The translations under genes were made by a program, and so were the position numbers. This document shows, piece by piece, positions 51,019-59,277 of a DNA stretch of 64,000 nucleotides. Position 1 is the stretch's first letter. Every line of letters begins with the position of its first letter. Origin of the DNA: JABFSM01 sp963762545 (GTDB lineage Bacteria; Gemmatimonadota; Gemmatimonadetes; Gemmatimonadales; GWC2-71-9); the NCBI GenBank assembly GCA_963762545.1, contig CAVXLC010000003.1, forward strand, positions 372,001 through 436,000, written 5' to 3'. The notes beneath the pieces were generated by a model. That model was not told where the DNA came from. It saw nothing but the letters and a program-made list of their open reading frames with translations, and ran no database searches.

Positions 51019-52518
51019 ATGGACGAGCGCCGCTCCCCGTCTCGCGGGCAGTTCCCGCACTCCGCGTTGCAGAACGCGGCCGGGGAGCAGGTGACGGTGG
51101 TGCACCTCGCCGCCGAGTACTATCCCTACGCCAGGAGCGGCGGCCTGGCGGAGGCGGTGGCCAACCTGGCCCGGTTCCAATCGAGCGCGGCGGTCCGGAG
51201 TCTCGCGCTGCTGCCGCTCTATCGCTCGGCCCGGAACGCCGCGGGGCCGCTGGTCGAGGCCGGCCCGCCATTGCGGCTGTCGCTCGACGGGTCGTCCCAG
51301 GAGGCCCGGCTGCTCCGGCAGCGCGAGGTCCGGCCCGGCAGCCAGGTGTATTTCGTCGAAGCGAACCAGTACTTCGACCGGGAGCGCCTCTACGGCGACG
51401 CCCGGGGCGACTTTGCCGACAACCACCTGCGCTTCGCCTGCTTCACGCTGGCGGCGCTGGAGGCGCTGCCCCATCTGGTGAACGGCCCGCTGCTGCTCCA
51501 TGTCCACGACTGGCACGCGGCGCTGGCCCTGGTGTATCTGCGCACCCGGTACGCCGGCCGGCCGTTCTACGACGCCGTGCGCACGGTCCTGTCGGTTCAC
51601 AACGCCGGGTACCAGGGTCACTACCCCCCGTCGGTCATGCCGGAGCTCGGACTGGCCTGGGAGCTGTTCAACTGGCGCCAGCTCGAGTGGTACGGCAAGG
51701 TGAATTTCCTCAAGGGCGGGCTGGCCTTCGCGGATCGGGTGGTGACGGTGAGCCCCAATCATGCCCGGGAGCTGCGCACGCCGGCCGGCGGCTTCGGTTT
51801 GCAGGAAATGTTCGAGGCGCTGGGCCCGCGATTCAGCGGCATCCTCAACGGCATCGACCAGCACGCCTGGGATCCGGAGGCGGACCCGCTCATCCCCGCT
51901 CCCTTCTCCATCAGCCATCCCGGGCCCAAGGCGGAGTGCAAGCGCGAAGTGCAGCGGCTGTTCGGTCTGGCCCAGCAGGAGCGGGTGCCGCTTTTCGCGA
52001 TGGCGGCGCGGCTGGTGACCCAGAAGGGCATTGCCCTGATGATCGAGCATTCGGCGGTGCTGTCCCTCCCGGCCCAGTTCGTGTTCATCGGGGCCGGCGA
52101 AGAGCGGTTCGAGCAGGCGCTTACGGCGCTCGCCGCGCGGTACCCGGAGCGGATCGCGGTGAACACGAATTTCACCGACCGGCTGGAGCATCTGCTCATG
52201 GCCGGCGCCGACTTCCTGCTCATGCCCTGCCAGTACGAGCCCTGCGGGCTCACCCAGATGCGGTCGCAGCGCTACGGCGCCATTCCGGTGGTTCGGCGGG
52301 TCGGTGGCCTGGCCGACACGGTGGACGACGGCGTGACCGGATTCGTGTTCGAGCCCTACCACGCGCAGGCGCTGCTGGGCGCCGCGCTGCGGGGGCTGGA
52401 CTGCTACGCCAACGCCACCGAATGGCATCGGCTCCAGAAAAACGCCATGTCGCGGGACTTCAGCTGGGAACGGTCGGTGGAGCGGTATCTTGAAGTCTAC
52501 CGTCTGGCGCTGGCCTGA
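51019..52518 (+). CDS. glgA: Glycogen synthase
   Basis: 499 aa GT5 glucosyltransferase extending alpha-1,4-glucan from ADP- or UDP-glucose. The N-terminal donor-site motif KxGGL is RSGGLAEAV here, an Arg for the usual Lys. The C-terminal motif is standard: PCQYEPCGLTQMRSQRYGAI followed by PVVRRVGGLADTVDD. VHDWHAALALVYLR and LNGIDQHAWDP also match. The ATG at 51019 was chosen over an upstream frame overlapping glgP. Followed after 2 nt by the GH57 gene. Confidence 0.94.
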   Translation: MDERRSPSRGQFPHSALQNAAGEQVTVVHLAAEYYPYARSGGLAEAVANLARFQSSAAVRSLALLPLYRSARNAAGPLVEAGPPLRLSLDGSSQEARLLRQREVRPGSQVYFVEANQYFDRERLYGDARGDFADNHLRFACFTLAALEALPHLVNGPLLLHVHDWHAALALVYLRTRYAGRPFYDAVRTVLSVHNAGYQGHYPPSVMPELGLAWELFNWRQLEWYGKVNFLKGGLAFADRVVTVSPNHARELRTPAGGFGLQEMFEALGPRFSGILNGIDQHAWDPEADPLIPAPFSISHPGPKAECKREVQRLFGLAQQERVPLFAMAARLVTQKGIALMIEHSAVLSLPAQFVFIGAGEERFEQALTALAARYPERIAVNTNFTDRLEHLLMAGADFLLMPCQYEPCGLTQMRSQRYGAIPVVRRVGGLADTVDDGVTGFVFEPYHAQALLGAALRGLDCYANATEWHRLQKNAMSRDFSWERSVERYLEVYRLALA

Positions 52519-52520
52519 TC

Positions 52521-54215
52521 ATGGACTTCGTGCTGACGCTTCACAGCCACCTCCCCTGGGTGCTCAACCACGGCCGCTGGCCCCACGGCAGCGACTGGCT
52601 CTGCGAAGCCGCGGTGGACACCTATCTCCCGCTGCTCGAGGCGCTCGACGCGCTGGAAGCGGAGGGCGTCGCCGCGCCGATCACGCTGGGCGTCACCCCC
52701 ATCCTGGCCAATCAGCTGGCCCATCCGCTCCTGGCCATCGAGCTCGCCGCGTTCTTCGCGCAGCGGCTCACGGCCTGCGACACGGCGGAAGCGGCGTTCG
52801 TGGAGAACGGGGAAGACGCGCTGGTGCCGCTGACCGGCTACTGGCGGGAGCGCTACCTCCGGCTGCGCCGGCGCTACGAGGGGTGCGGTGGGAACCTGGT
52901 CGGGGAGCTGGCGCGCCATGCCGACGCCGGACGCCTGGAGTTGCTCTCCTCCGGCGCCACCCACGGGTTCCTCCCGCTCCTGGCGCGGGAGGAGAGCATC
53001 GCGCTGCAGCTTGCGGTGGGCATGGCCGAGCACCGGCGGCTGTTCGGCAGGGCGGCCGCGGGCTGCTGGCTCCCGGAGTGCGCCTACCGTCCCCGGGGCG
53101 ACTGGCATCCCGACCGCGCGGCGCCATTCATCGCGGACCGGCCCGGCCTCGAGGAGCACCTGGCCGCGCAGGGCTTCGGGTTCTTCTTCGTGGACGCCCA
53201 CCTTGCGGAAGCGGGCCGCCCCCTCGGGCTCTACCGGGAAAACGGCCGCCCCGACGGATTGCCGCTGACCGACGAGGAGTGGTCCGAGGTGGCCATCCGG
53301 CGCTCGCCGCACCGGACCTACGAGGTGTCGCCGCGGGCGGGGCGTCCCCGGGTGGTGGCGTTCGTCCGGGACCCCCACACCACGCGGCAAGTGTGGAGCC
53401 GCCATGGCGGGTATCCCGGGGACGGCGCCTACCTGGAATTCCACAAGATCCGCTACCCCGGCGGGCTCAAGCTCTGGCGGGTCACCCACCCCGACGCCGA
53501 TCTCGGGCTCAAGCTTCCCTACGAGCCCAACACGGCGCGGGCCCGGGCCTGGGGCCACGCGGGGCACCTGCACTGGCAGCTCCGGCAGCACGCGGCCGCG
53601 CTCCCGGACCCCAACGAATCGGTGACGGTGGCGCCGTTCGATACCGAGTTGTTCGGGCACTGGTGGTTCGAGGGCGTGGACTTCATCGCGGATCTCTACC
53701 GCCGGCTCGACCGGGAGGGCGGCCCTAACCCGCGCACGGCGTCCGCCCACCTGGCCGGGCACCCGCCCGGCGCCGCGGTGGCCTTCGTGGCGGGCTCCTG
53801 GGGCGCCAATGGCGATTTTTCCATGTGGCTCAACGAATCGACCCGGTGGACCTGGGAGCGGCTCTGGCCGCTGGAGGAGCGGTTCTGGTCGCTGGCGCCG
53901 GCGGCCCTGGCGCACCCCGCCGCGGCCCCGGTGCTGGCCCAGGCCGCCCGCGAGCTGCTGCTGCTCCAGGCGAGCGACTGGCAGTTCATCATCTCGACCG
54001 GCGCGGCCGGCGACTACGCCACCACACGCTTCACCGGCCACGCCGACGATCTGACCGAGCTGCTCGATGCCCTGGAGCCGGCGGCCCGCGGCGCCCTGGC
54101 CGCCGCCGGCCGGCGCGCCCTGGCCATGCGGACCGTGGACGACGTATTCCCCGACATCCTGCCGGTGCTCGCCACGGTGCTCGAGGGGAGCAAGGCGGTG
54201 CGGGCATCCCGATGA
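52521..54215 (+). CDS. GH57-family 1,4-alpha-glucan branching enzyme
   Basis: 564 aa. GH57 barrel with DUF1957-type C-terminus, as in the Thermococcus/Thermus branching enzymes. Catalytic nucleophile Glu in CWLPECAYRPRGDWHP, acid/base Asp in VAPFDTELFGHWWFEG, and the N-terminal HSHLPWVLNHGRWPHGSDWL motif are visible. It adds alpha-1,6 branches to the GlgA product and would replace the GH13 GlgB, absent here. Amylase activity cannot be excluded by sequence. The stop overlaps the next GH57 gene by 4 nt. Confidence 0.9.
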   Translation: MDFVLTLHSHLPWVLNHGRWPHGSDWLCEAAVDTYLPLLEALDALEAEGVAAPITLGVTPILANQLAHPLLAIELAAFFAQRLTACDTAEAAFVENGEDALVPLTGYWRERYLRLRRRYEGCGGNLVGELARHADAGRLELLSSGATHGFLPLLAREESIALQLAVGMAEHRRLFGRAAAGCWLPECAYRPRGDWHPDRAAPFIADRPGLEEHLAAQGFGFFFVDAHLAEAGRPLGLYRENGRPDGLPLTDEEWSEVAIRRSPHRTYEVSPRAGRPRVVAFVRDPHTTRQVWSRHGGYPGDGAYLEFHKIRYPGGLKLWRVTHPDADLGLKLPYEPNTARARAWGHAGHLHWQLRQHAAALPDPNESVTVAPFDTELFGHWWFEGVDFIADLYRRLDREGGPNPRTASAHLAGHPPGAAVAFVAGSWGANGDFSMWLNESTRWTWERLWPLEERFWSLAPAALAHPAAAPVLAQAARELLLLQASDWQFIISTGAAGDYATTRFTGHADDLTELLDALEPAARGALAAAGRRALAMRTVDDVFPDILPVLATVLEGSKAVRASR

Positions 54216-56212
54216 CTGCCGGCTCGGTCGCCTCGCGCTCGGCCATCATCCATGCCCACTTCTATCAGCCGCCGCGGGAGGAGCCCTGGCTCGAGCTGAT
54301 CGAGCGGGAGCCCGGCGCGGCCCCCTTCCACGACTGGAACCGGCGCATCGAGCGGGAATGCTACCGGGCGGTCGTGGCGGCCCGGCTGCCTTCCCGGGAC
54401 GGGCGGATCCACCGGATCGCCAATACGCTGGAGCAGATCAGCTTCAACATCGGCCCCACCCTGATCGAGTGGCTGGAGCGGGAGGCGCCCGACACCTGGC
54501 AGGCCATGCTGGCCGCCGACCGGACCAGCAGCGCCCGGCTGGGTGGCCACGGCAACGCGATCGCGCAGCCGTTCCACCATATCATCCTCCCCCTCGCCTC
54601 CCGCCGGGACCAGACCACCGAGGTCCGATGGGGCATCGCCGATTTTCGCCGCCGGTTCGGCCGGGAGCCCGAGGGCATGTGGCTCCCCGAGACCGCCGTC
54701 GACGACGACACCCTCGACGTGCTGGCGGCCGAAGGAATCCGCTTTACGGTGCTGGCGCCCCATCAGGTGCTGGAGCCGCCCCCGGCGGGGCTTCCCGGGA
54801 AGTACACCACGCGGGCCGGGCGCTCCATCGCGCTGTTCCTCTACGACGGGCGGTTGTCGCACGATGTGGCGTTCGGCCCGCTGGTGAAGGACGCCACCCG
54901 ATGGGCGGATGCCATGCTGCACCAACCCCTGCCAGGCGCGGACGCCGGCCTCGTGGCGATCGCCACCGACGGCGAGACCTACGGGCATCACCACCGGTTC
55001 GGCGAGATGGCCCTGGCCGCGACGCTGCACCGGCTGTCGTCGGAGCCGGCGGTGCGGGTGGAGAACTTCGCGTCCTTCCTGGCCCGGCACCCGGCCACCC
55101 ACCCGGTGTCGCTGGTGGAGCCCAGCTCCTGGAGCTGCGCCCACGGTATCGAGCGCTGGCGGTCGAACTGCGGCTGCCGGATCAAGGCGGACACCAGCCA
55201 GGCCTGGCGGGAACCGCTCCGGAACGGGCTGGACTGGCTGGCGGGGGAGCTGCACGCGAAGTTCGCCGAGGAAGCCGCCCGGTTCTTTCCCGACCCGTGG
55301 GCGGCCCGGGACGCCTACGCCGCGATCGGCCTGCCCTCCCACCTGCCGGTCCGCGCCCGGGAGCTGCTCGAGATGGAGCGCAACACGCTGCGGATGTTCA
55401 CCTCCTGCGGCTGGTTCTTCGATGACGTGGCGGGCCTGGAGACGGTGGTCTGCCTCCGGTACGCGGCCCGCGCCATCGAGCTGGCCGGACCGGGCTCCGA
55501 GCCCCTCGAGGCGGGGCTCCGCGAGCGGCTGCTGGCCGCGCGGAGCAACGACCCGGCGGCGGGGACCGGACGCGACGTCTACGACGCCCGGGTCAGGCCG
55601 CGGTTCCCCGGCGAGGTCCGTGCCGGTGCGGGTTATGCGGCGCTGCTCGCGCTGGCGCCGGAGCGGGTCCGGCCGACCATCGGCGCCTACCTCGTCGGCC
55701 CCGGCGAGCACGACACCCTGCTGGTCCGGCACCGCCGGACCGGACGGAACTGGTCGGTCGCGGTGCGGACCGAACGGACCGACCCGATCCATCTGAACGT
55801 CGCGGTCCAGGTCGAGGGGGACGCCGGTGAGCACGTGGTGGGCCAGGATCAGCTTCCGGAACACGAACGGGAGGAAATCCACCTGGCCTTGCGCCGGGAG
55901 CTCCGCCGCGGGGTGCTGTCCCCGGAAGAGGATCGCCGGATCGCGGAGGGGGTGCTCCGGTTCGACCGGGCCATCGGCCTGGCGCTGGTGGAGCAGCTCC
56001 CCGGCGATCCGGCCGCGCCGGGCGGCATCGACCTCGACCGGATCGTCCGCTGCCTCGACCTGCTGGAGCTCGAGGGGCAGAGCATCCCGTTCGACGCGCA
56101 GACCCGGTTCTACCGCCTGATGACCCAGGGCTCCCGGGAATCCCGCCGGATGCTGGATCCGCTCGCGCTGCGCTTCGGGTTTGCCGGCGTTCCCGGGCCG
56201 GAAGGCCGGTGA
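54212..56212 (+). CDS. GH57-family glycosidase with DUF3536 domain
   Basis: 666 aa. N-terminal GH57 domain (IIHAHFYQPPREEPWLELI; GMWLPETAVDDDTLDVLAAE with the candidate nucleophile Glu; IATDGETYGHHHRFGEMALA with the acid/base Asp) followed by a DUF3536 region to the C-terminus. It is paralogous in fold, not closely in sequence, to the upstream branching enzyme. Likely acts on glycogen or maltodextrin as amylase or debranching-type enzyme; activity is not established for the family. Last gene of the glycogen cluster. Confidence 0.88.
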   Translation: MTAGSVASRSAIIHAHFYQPPREEPWLELIEREPGAAPFHDWNRRIERECYRAVVAARLPSRDGRIHRIANTLEQISFNIGPTLIEWLEREAPDTWQAMLAADRTSSARLGGHGNAIAQPFHHIILPLASRRDQTTEVRWGIADFRRRFGREPEGMWLPETAVDDDTLDVLAAEGIRFTVLAPHQVLEPPPAGLPGKYTTRAGRSIALFLYDGRLSHDVAFGPLVKDATRWADAMLHQPLPGADAGLVAIATDGETYGHHHRFGEMALAATLHRLSSEPAVRVENFASFLARHPATHPVSLVEPSSWSCAHGIERWRSNCGCRIKADTSQAWREPLRNGLDWLAGELHAKFAEEAARFFPDPWAARDAYAAIGLPSHLPVRARELLEMERNTLRMFTSCGWFFDDVAGLETVVCLRYAARAIELAGPGSEPLEAGLRERLLAARSNDPAAGTGRDVYDARVRPRFPGEVRAGAGYAALLALAPERVRPTIGAYLVGPGEHDTLLVRHRRTGRNWSVAVRTERTDPIHLNVAVQVEGDAGEHVVGQDQLPEHEREEIHLALRRELRRGVLSPEEDRRIAEGVLRFDRAIGLALVEQLPGDPAAPGGIDLDRIVRCLDLLELEGQSIPFDAQTRFYRLMTQGSRESRRMLDPLALRFGFAGVPGPEGR

Positions 56213-56225
56213 GGGATCCGGCCGC

Positions 56226-57296
56226 TCAGCTCCGGAGCACCAGCTCGAACGGGGCCCGCACCACCAGCCGGTAGGAATACTCCCAGCGCGATTTTCCCAG
56301 GGCGATGCTCTTGAGATCGTCGATGCGGTGCAGCCGAAGCTCTCCGTCGAAGGTGACGTTCCCTTCGATGGTGGTGCGGCGCAGCAGCCCCAGCTCCCAG
56401 TACGTGCGCCGGGCGCGGTAGAAGGCCGGATCGGCGCCCACCGAGTTGTAGTTGTTGTCGCCCTCCTGGGACAGGAAGTCCCTGCCCCACCAGGAAATCG
56501 AGAAGAGCTCGAACCAGCCGCGCGGCGCCACCGCGGCCCGGAGGTACCAGCCGTGGCCCTTGCCCGGGCGTCCCGGCGGCGCGGCCGGATCGATGTTGCC
56601 CGAGCTACGCAGCCGGTACACCGTGAGCGAGCTCCGGCCGAGCCATGGCAGCGAGTCCGACAGCGCCGCGCCCACGCCGGAGGCCACGTTGTTGGTGACC
56701 GGCACGCCGGCGTCGAACAGCTGACCGCCGTGGTGCAGGCCGTGGAGCTGGCTCTCGAGGGACAGGAACCGAACCGGCCTGACTCGCAGCACCCATCCGT
56801 AGTCGAACACCTCGCGCTGGTTGGGCTGGTTGAGCTTCTGCCAGTTGAGGTACACCTCGCCATCCCACAACCGCCGGTGTTCGGTCCACTGCAGGCCGTA
56901 CTCGATCGGGCGGGTGATCTCGAGCGTGGTGACCTCGAGCGGTTCCAGGAAACCGTGGCGCCGCTCGGGCAACAGGGTGCCCAGCACGCCGGTGGAGCCT
57001 CCGGCGTGGTATCGGAACCGGATGATCGGCTTGATGGTCTTCAGGAATTCGTCGTCGCCCGACCGGTGGTCTCCGAAGGCGCCGAGCCGGAAGTCGGTGC
57101 GCCGCCCGGTGCGGAAGTCGAGCGTCGAGTGGAACTGGCCGCCCAGGATCGTCTCGCCGGTCCGATAGGGGGTGAAGAACTCGGTGTTGTCGCCGTACAG
57201 GGTGGCGGTGGTGGCCCAGGTCAGCGACTGGCCGGCCAGCGGGCGCGGCGCGGCGACGAGCAGGGTGAGCAGCGCGGCGCGCGCGATCCGTGACAT
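56226..57296 (-). CDS. Exported beta-strand-rich protein, possible outer-membrane barrel
   Basis: 356 aa. A signal peptide (ARAALLTLLVAAPRPLAGQ) is followed by many alternating amphipathic strands rich in aromatic residues (FHSTLDFRTGRRTDFRLGAF, EHRRLWDGEVYLNWQKL, RWEYSYRLVVRAPFELVLRS), consistent with an outer-membrane beta-barrel. No cysteine and no recognised family. The ATG at 57296 is chosen because the signal peptide starts there. It is divergent from aguB across only 29 bp. Confidence 0.65.
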   Translation of the reverse strand: MSRIARAALLTLLVAAPRPLAGQSLTWATTATLYGDNTEFFTPYRTGETILGGQFHSTLDFRTGRRTDFRLGAFGDHRSGDDEFLKTIKPIIRFRYHAGGSTGVLGTLLPERRHGFLEPLEVTTLEITRPIEYGLQWTEHRRLWDGEVYLNWQKLNQPNQREVFDYGWVLRVRPVRFLSLESQLHGLHHGGQLFDAGVPVTNNVASGVGAALSDSLPWLGRSSLTVYRLRSSGNIDPAAPPGRPGKGHGWYLRAAVAPRGWFELFSISWWGRDFLSQEGDNNYNSVGADPAFYRARRTYWELGLLRRTTIEGNVTFDGELRLHRIDDLKSIALGKSRWEYSYRLVVRAPFELVLRS

Positions 57297-57325
57297 GGGG
57301 TGCAATATCGTTAACTTTGCTCCCC
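57297..57325. promoter_or_regulatory. 29-bp palindromic divergent promoter
   Basis: The whole gap between two divergent start codons is an imperfect palindrome: GGGGTGCAATATC, then GTTAAC, then TTTGCTCCCC. On the plus strand TAACTTTG ends 6 nt before the aguB ATG; on the minus strand GATATTGC ends 6 nt before the other ATG. Both transcripts would be nearly leaderless and probably mutually exclusive. Confidence 0.6.
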
Positions 57326-58243
57326 ATGACCACTCAGTCGCCATCGCGCAGCGTGGTGGTCGGGCTGCCGCAGATGCGCGGCGGAGCCGACTCACGGGCC
57401 AATTTCGAGCGGACCGTCGAGCGCATCCGCGAGGCGGCCGGGCGCGGCGCGCAGATCGTCTGCACCCAGGAGCTGTTCCTCGGACCCTACTTCTGCCAAT
57501 CCGAGGACCACGAATTCTTCAAGCTGGCCGAAGCGGTCCCCGGCCCCACTACCGAGCGGCTGGGCCGGCTCGCGGCCGAGCTGGGCATCGTGATCGTCGC
57601 CTCGTTGTTCGAGAAGCGCGCCAGCGGCCTCTACCACAACACCGCGGCCATCATCGATGCCGACGGCAGCTATCTCGGCAAGTACCGGAAGATGCACATT
57701 CCCGATGATCCGCAGTACTACGAGAAGTTCTACTTCACCCCGGGCGATCTGGGGTTCCGCGCCTGGAACACCCGGTTCGGCCGAATCGGGGTGCTGGTGT
57801 GCTGGGACCAGTGGTATCCCGAGGCGGCCCGCCTCACCGCGCTGCAGGGCGCCGAGATCCTCTTCTATCCCACCGCCATCGGCTGGCTGCCGCCGGAAAA
57901 GGCGGAGTACGGCGAGCGCCAGCGCCAGGCGTGGGAAACCATCCAGCGCTCCCATGCCATCGCCAACGGTGTCTTCGTCGCGGCGGTGAACCGGGTCGGC
58001 TTCGAGCCGGGCCCCGCCGGAGGGCTCGAGTTCTGGGGCAACAGTTTCGTAGCCGATCCCAATGGGCGGGTGCTGGCCCGGGCCGGACAGGACGAGGAGC
58101 TGCTCCTGGTGTCCTGCGACCTCGACCAGGTGGACGTGGTGCGTACCCACTGGCCCTTCCTGCGCGACCGGCGGGTGGATGCCTACGCCGGACTGAGCGA
58201 GCGCTACCTCGACGAGGACCGGGGAGCCGAGAGCGAGCGGTGA
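57326..58243 (+). CDS. aguB: N-carbamoylputrescine amidase
   Basis: 305 aa carbon-nitrogen hydrolase that turns N-carbamoylputrescine into putrescine. The Glu-Lys-Cys triad is in ICTQELFL, KYRKMHIPDDP and VLVCWDQWYPEAAR. YFCQSEDHEFF matches the AguB subgroup. The stop overlaps the aguA GTG by 4 nt. With speA (window start) and aguA, the complete arginine-to-putrescine pathway is encoded here. Confidence 0.95.
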   Translation: MTTQSPSRSVVVGLPQMRGGADSRANFERTVERIREAAGRGAQIVCTQELFLGPYFCQSEDHEFFKLAEAVPGPTTERLGRLAAELGIVIVASLFEKRASGLYHNTAAIIDADGSYLGKYRKMHIPDDPQYYEKFYFTPGDLGFRAWNTRFGRIGVLVCWDQWYPEAARLTALQGAEILFYPTAIGWLPPEKAEYGERQRQAWETIQRSHAIANGVFVAAVNRVGFEPGPAGGLEFWGNSFVADPNGRVLARAGQDEELLLVSCDLDQVDVVRTHWPFLRDRRVDAYAGLSERYLDEDRGAESER

Positions 58244-59277
58244 GCGGGTCTTTCCACATGCCCGCCGAATGGGCTCCCCATCGCGGCACCTGGCTCTCCT
58301 GGCCGCACAAGGAGGCCTCCTGGCCGGGCGGCTTCGAGCCGATCCCCGGCATCTTCGCCGAAATCGTCCGCCAGCTGGTTCCCCACGAGGAAGTCCACGT
58401 CAACGTGGGCGAGGAGGCCCTGGAGGAATCGGCACGCGGGGTGCTCCGCCACGCCGGGGTTCCGCTGGCGCGGGTCTTTTTTCACCGCCATCCCACCAAC
58501 GATGCCTGGTGCCGGGACCATGGACCGGTGTTCGTCCACCGCGAGGGAGGGGGACGACGGGAGCAGCTGATCCTGGACTGGGGCTACAACGCCTGGGGCA
58601 ACAAGTACCCCCCCTTCGATCTGGACGACGTGGTACCCACACGGATCGGCGCCGAGCTCGCCATTCCGGTGCTGGCGCCGGGCCTGGTGCTCGAGGGCGG
58701 CAGCATCGATGTCAACGGAGCCGGCACGCTGCTCACCACCGAACAGTGTCTCCTCAATCCCAATCGGAACCCCGGGCGGTCCCGGGAGGAGATCGAGGCC
58801 GCGCTCCGGAAATACCTGGGCGCCCGGAACATTCTCTGGCTGGGACAGGGCATCGAAGGCGACGACACGGACGGGCACGTCGACGATCTGACGCGGTTCG
58901 TCGATCCGGTGACGGTGGTGACGGCGGTGGAGGATGATCCGCGGGATTCCAACTACAAGCCCCTGCGCGACAACCTGCGGCGGCTCCGCACGATGACCGA
59001 CCAGGACGGCCGCCCGCTCCGGGTCATCGAGCTGCCGATGCCGCCCGCCCTCCACCGGGAAGGCCAGCGCCTGCCGGCGAGCTACGCCAACTTCTACATC
59101 GCCAACGAGACCGTGCTGTTGCCGGGATTCGATAAAACGAAGGACGAGCGCGCCCGTTCGATACTCCAGGCCCGGTTTCCCACCCGCAGGGTGGTCGTCA
59201 TCACCTGCACCGACCTGGTCTGGGGATTGGGCGCAATCCACTGCGTCACCCAGCAGTGGCCCGCCCAGTCACGTTGA
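58240..59277 (+). CDS. aguA: Agmatine deiminase
   Basis: 345 aa. Converts agmatine to N-carbamoylputrescine. Motifs: AEWAPHRGTWLSWPH, NDAWCRDHGPVFV, GDDTDGHVDDLTRFV and the nucleophile Cys in GAIHCVTQQ. The GTG at 58240 overlaps the aguB stop; an ATG at 58258 would begin right at the conserved part and is an alternative. Its 3' end overlaps the convergent histidine kinase by 9 nt. Confidence 0.96.
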   Translation: MSGSFHMPAEWAPHRGTWLSWPHKEASWPGGFEPIPGIFAEIVRQLVPHEEVHVNVGEEALEESARGVLRHAGVPLARVFFHRHPTNDAWCRDHGPVFVHREGGGRREQLILDWGYNAWGNKYPPFDLDDVVPTRIGAELAIPVLAPGLVLEGGSIDVNGAGTLLTTEQCLLNPNRNPGRSREEIEAALRKYLGARNILWLGQGIEGDDTDGHVDDLTRFVDPVTVVTAVEDDPRDSNYKPLRDNLRRLRTMTDQDGRPLRVIELPMPPALHREGQRLPASYANFYIANETVLLPGFDKTKDERARSILQARFPTRRVVVITCTDLVWGLGAIHCVTQQWPAQSR

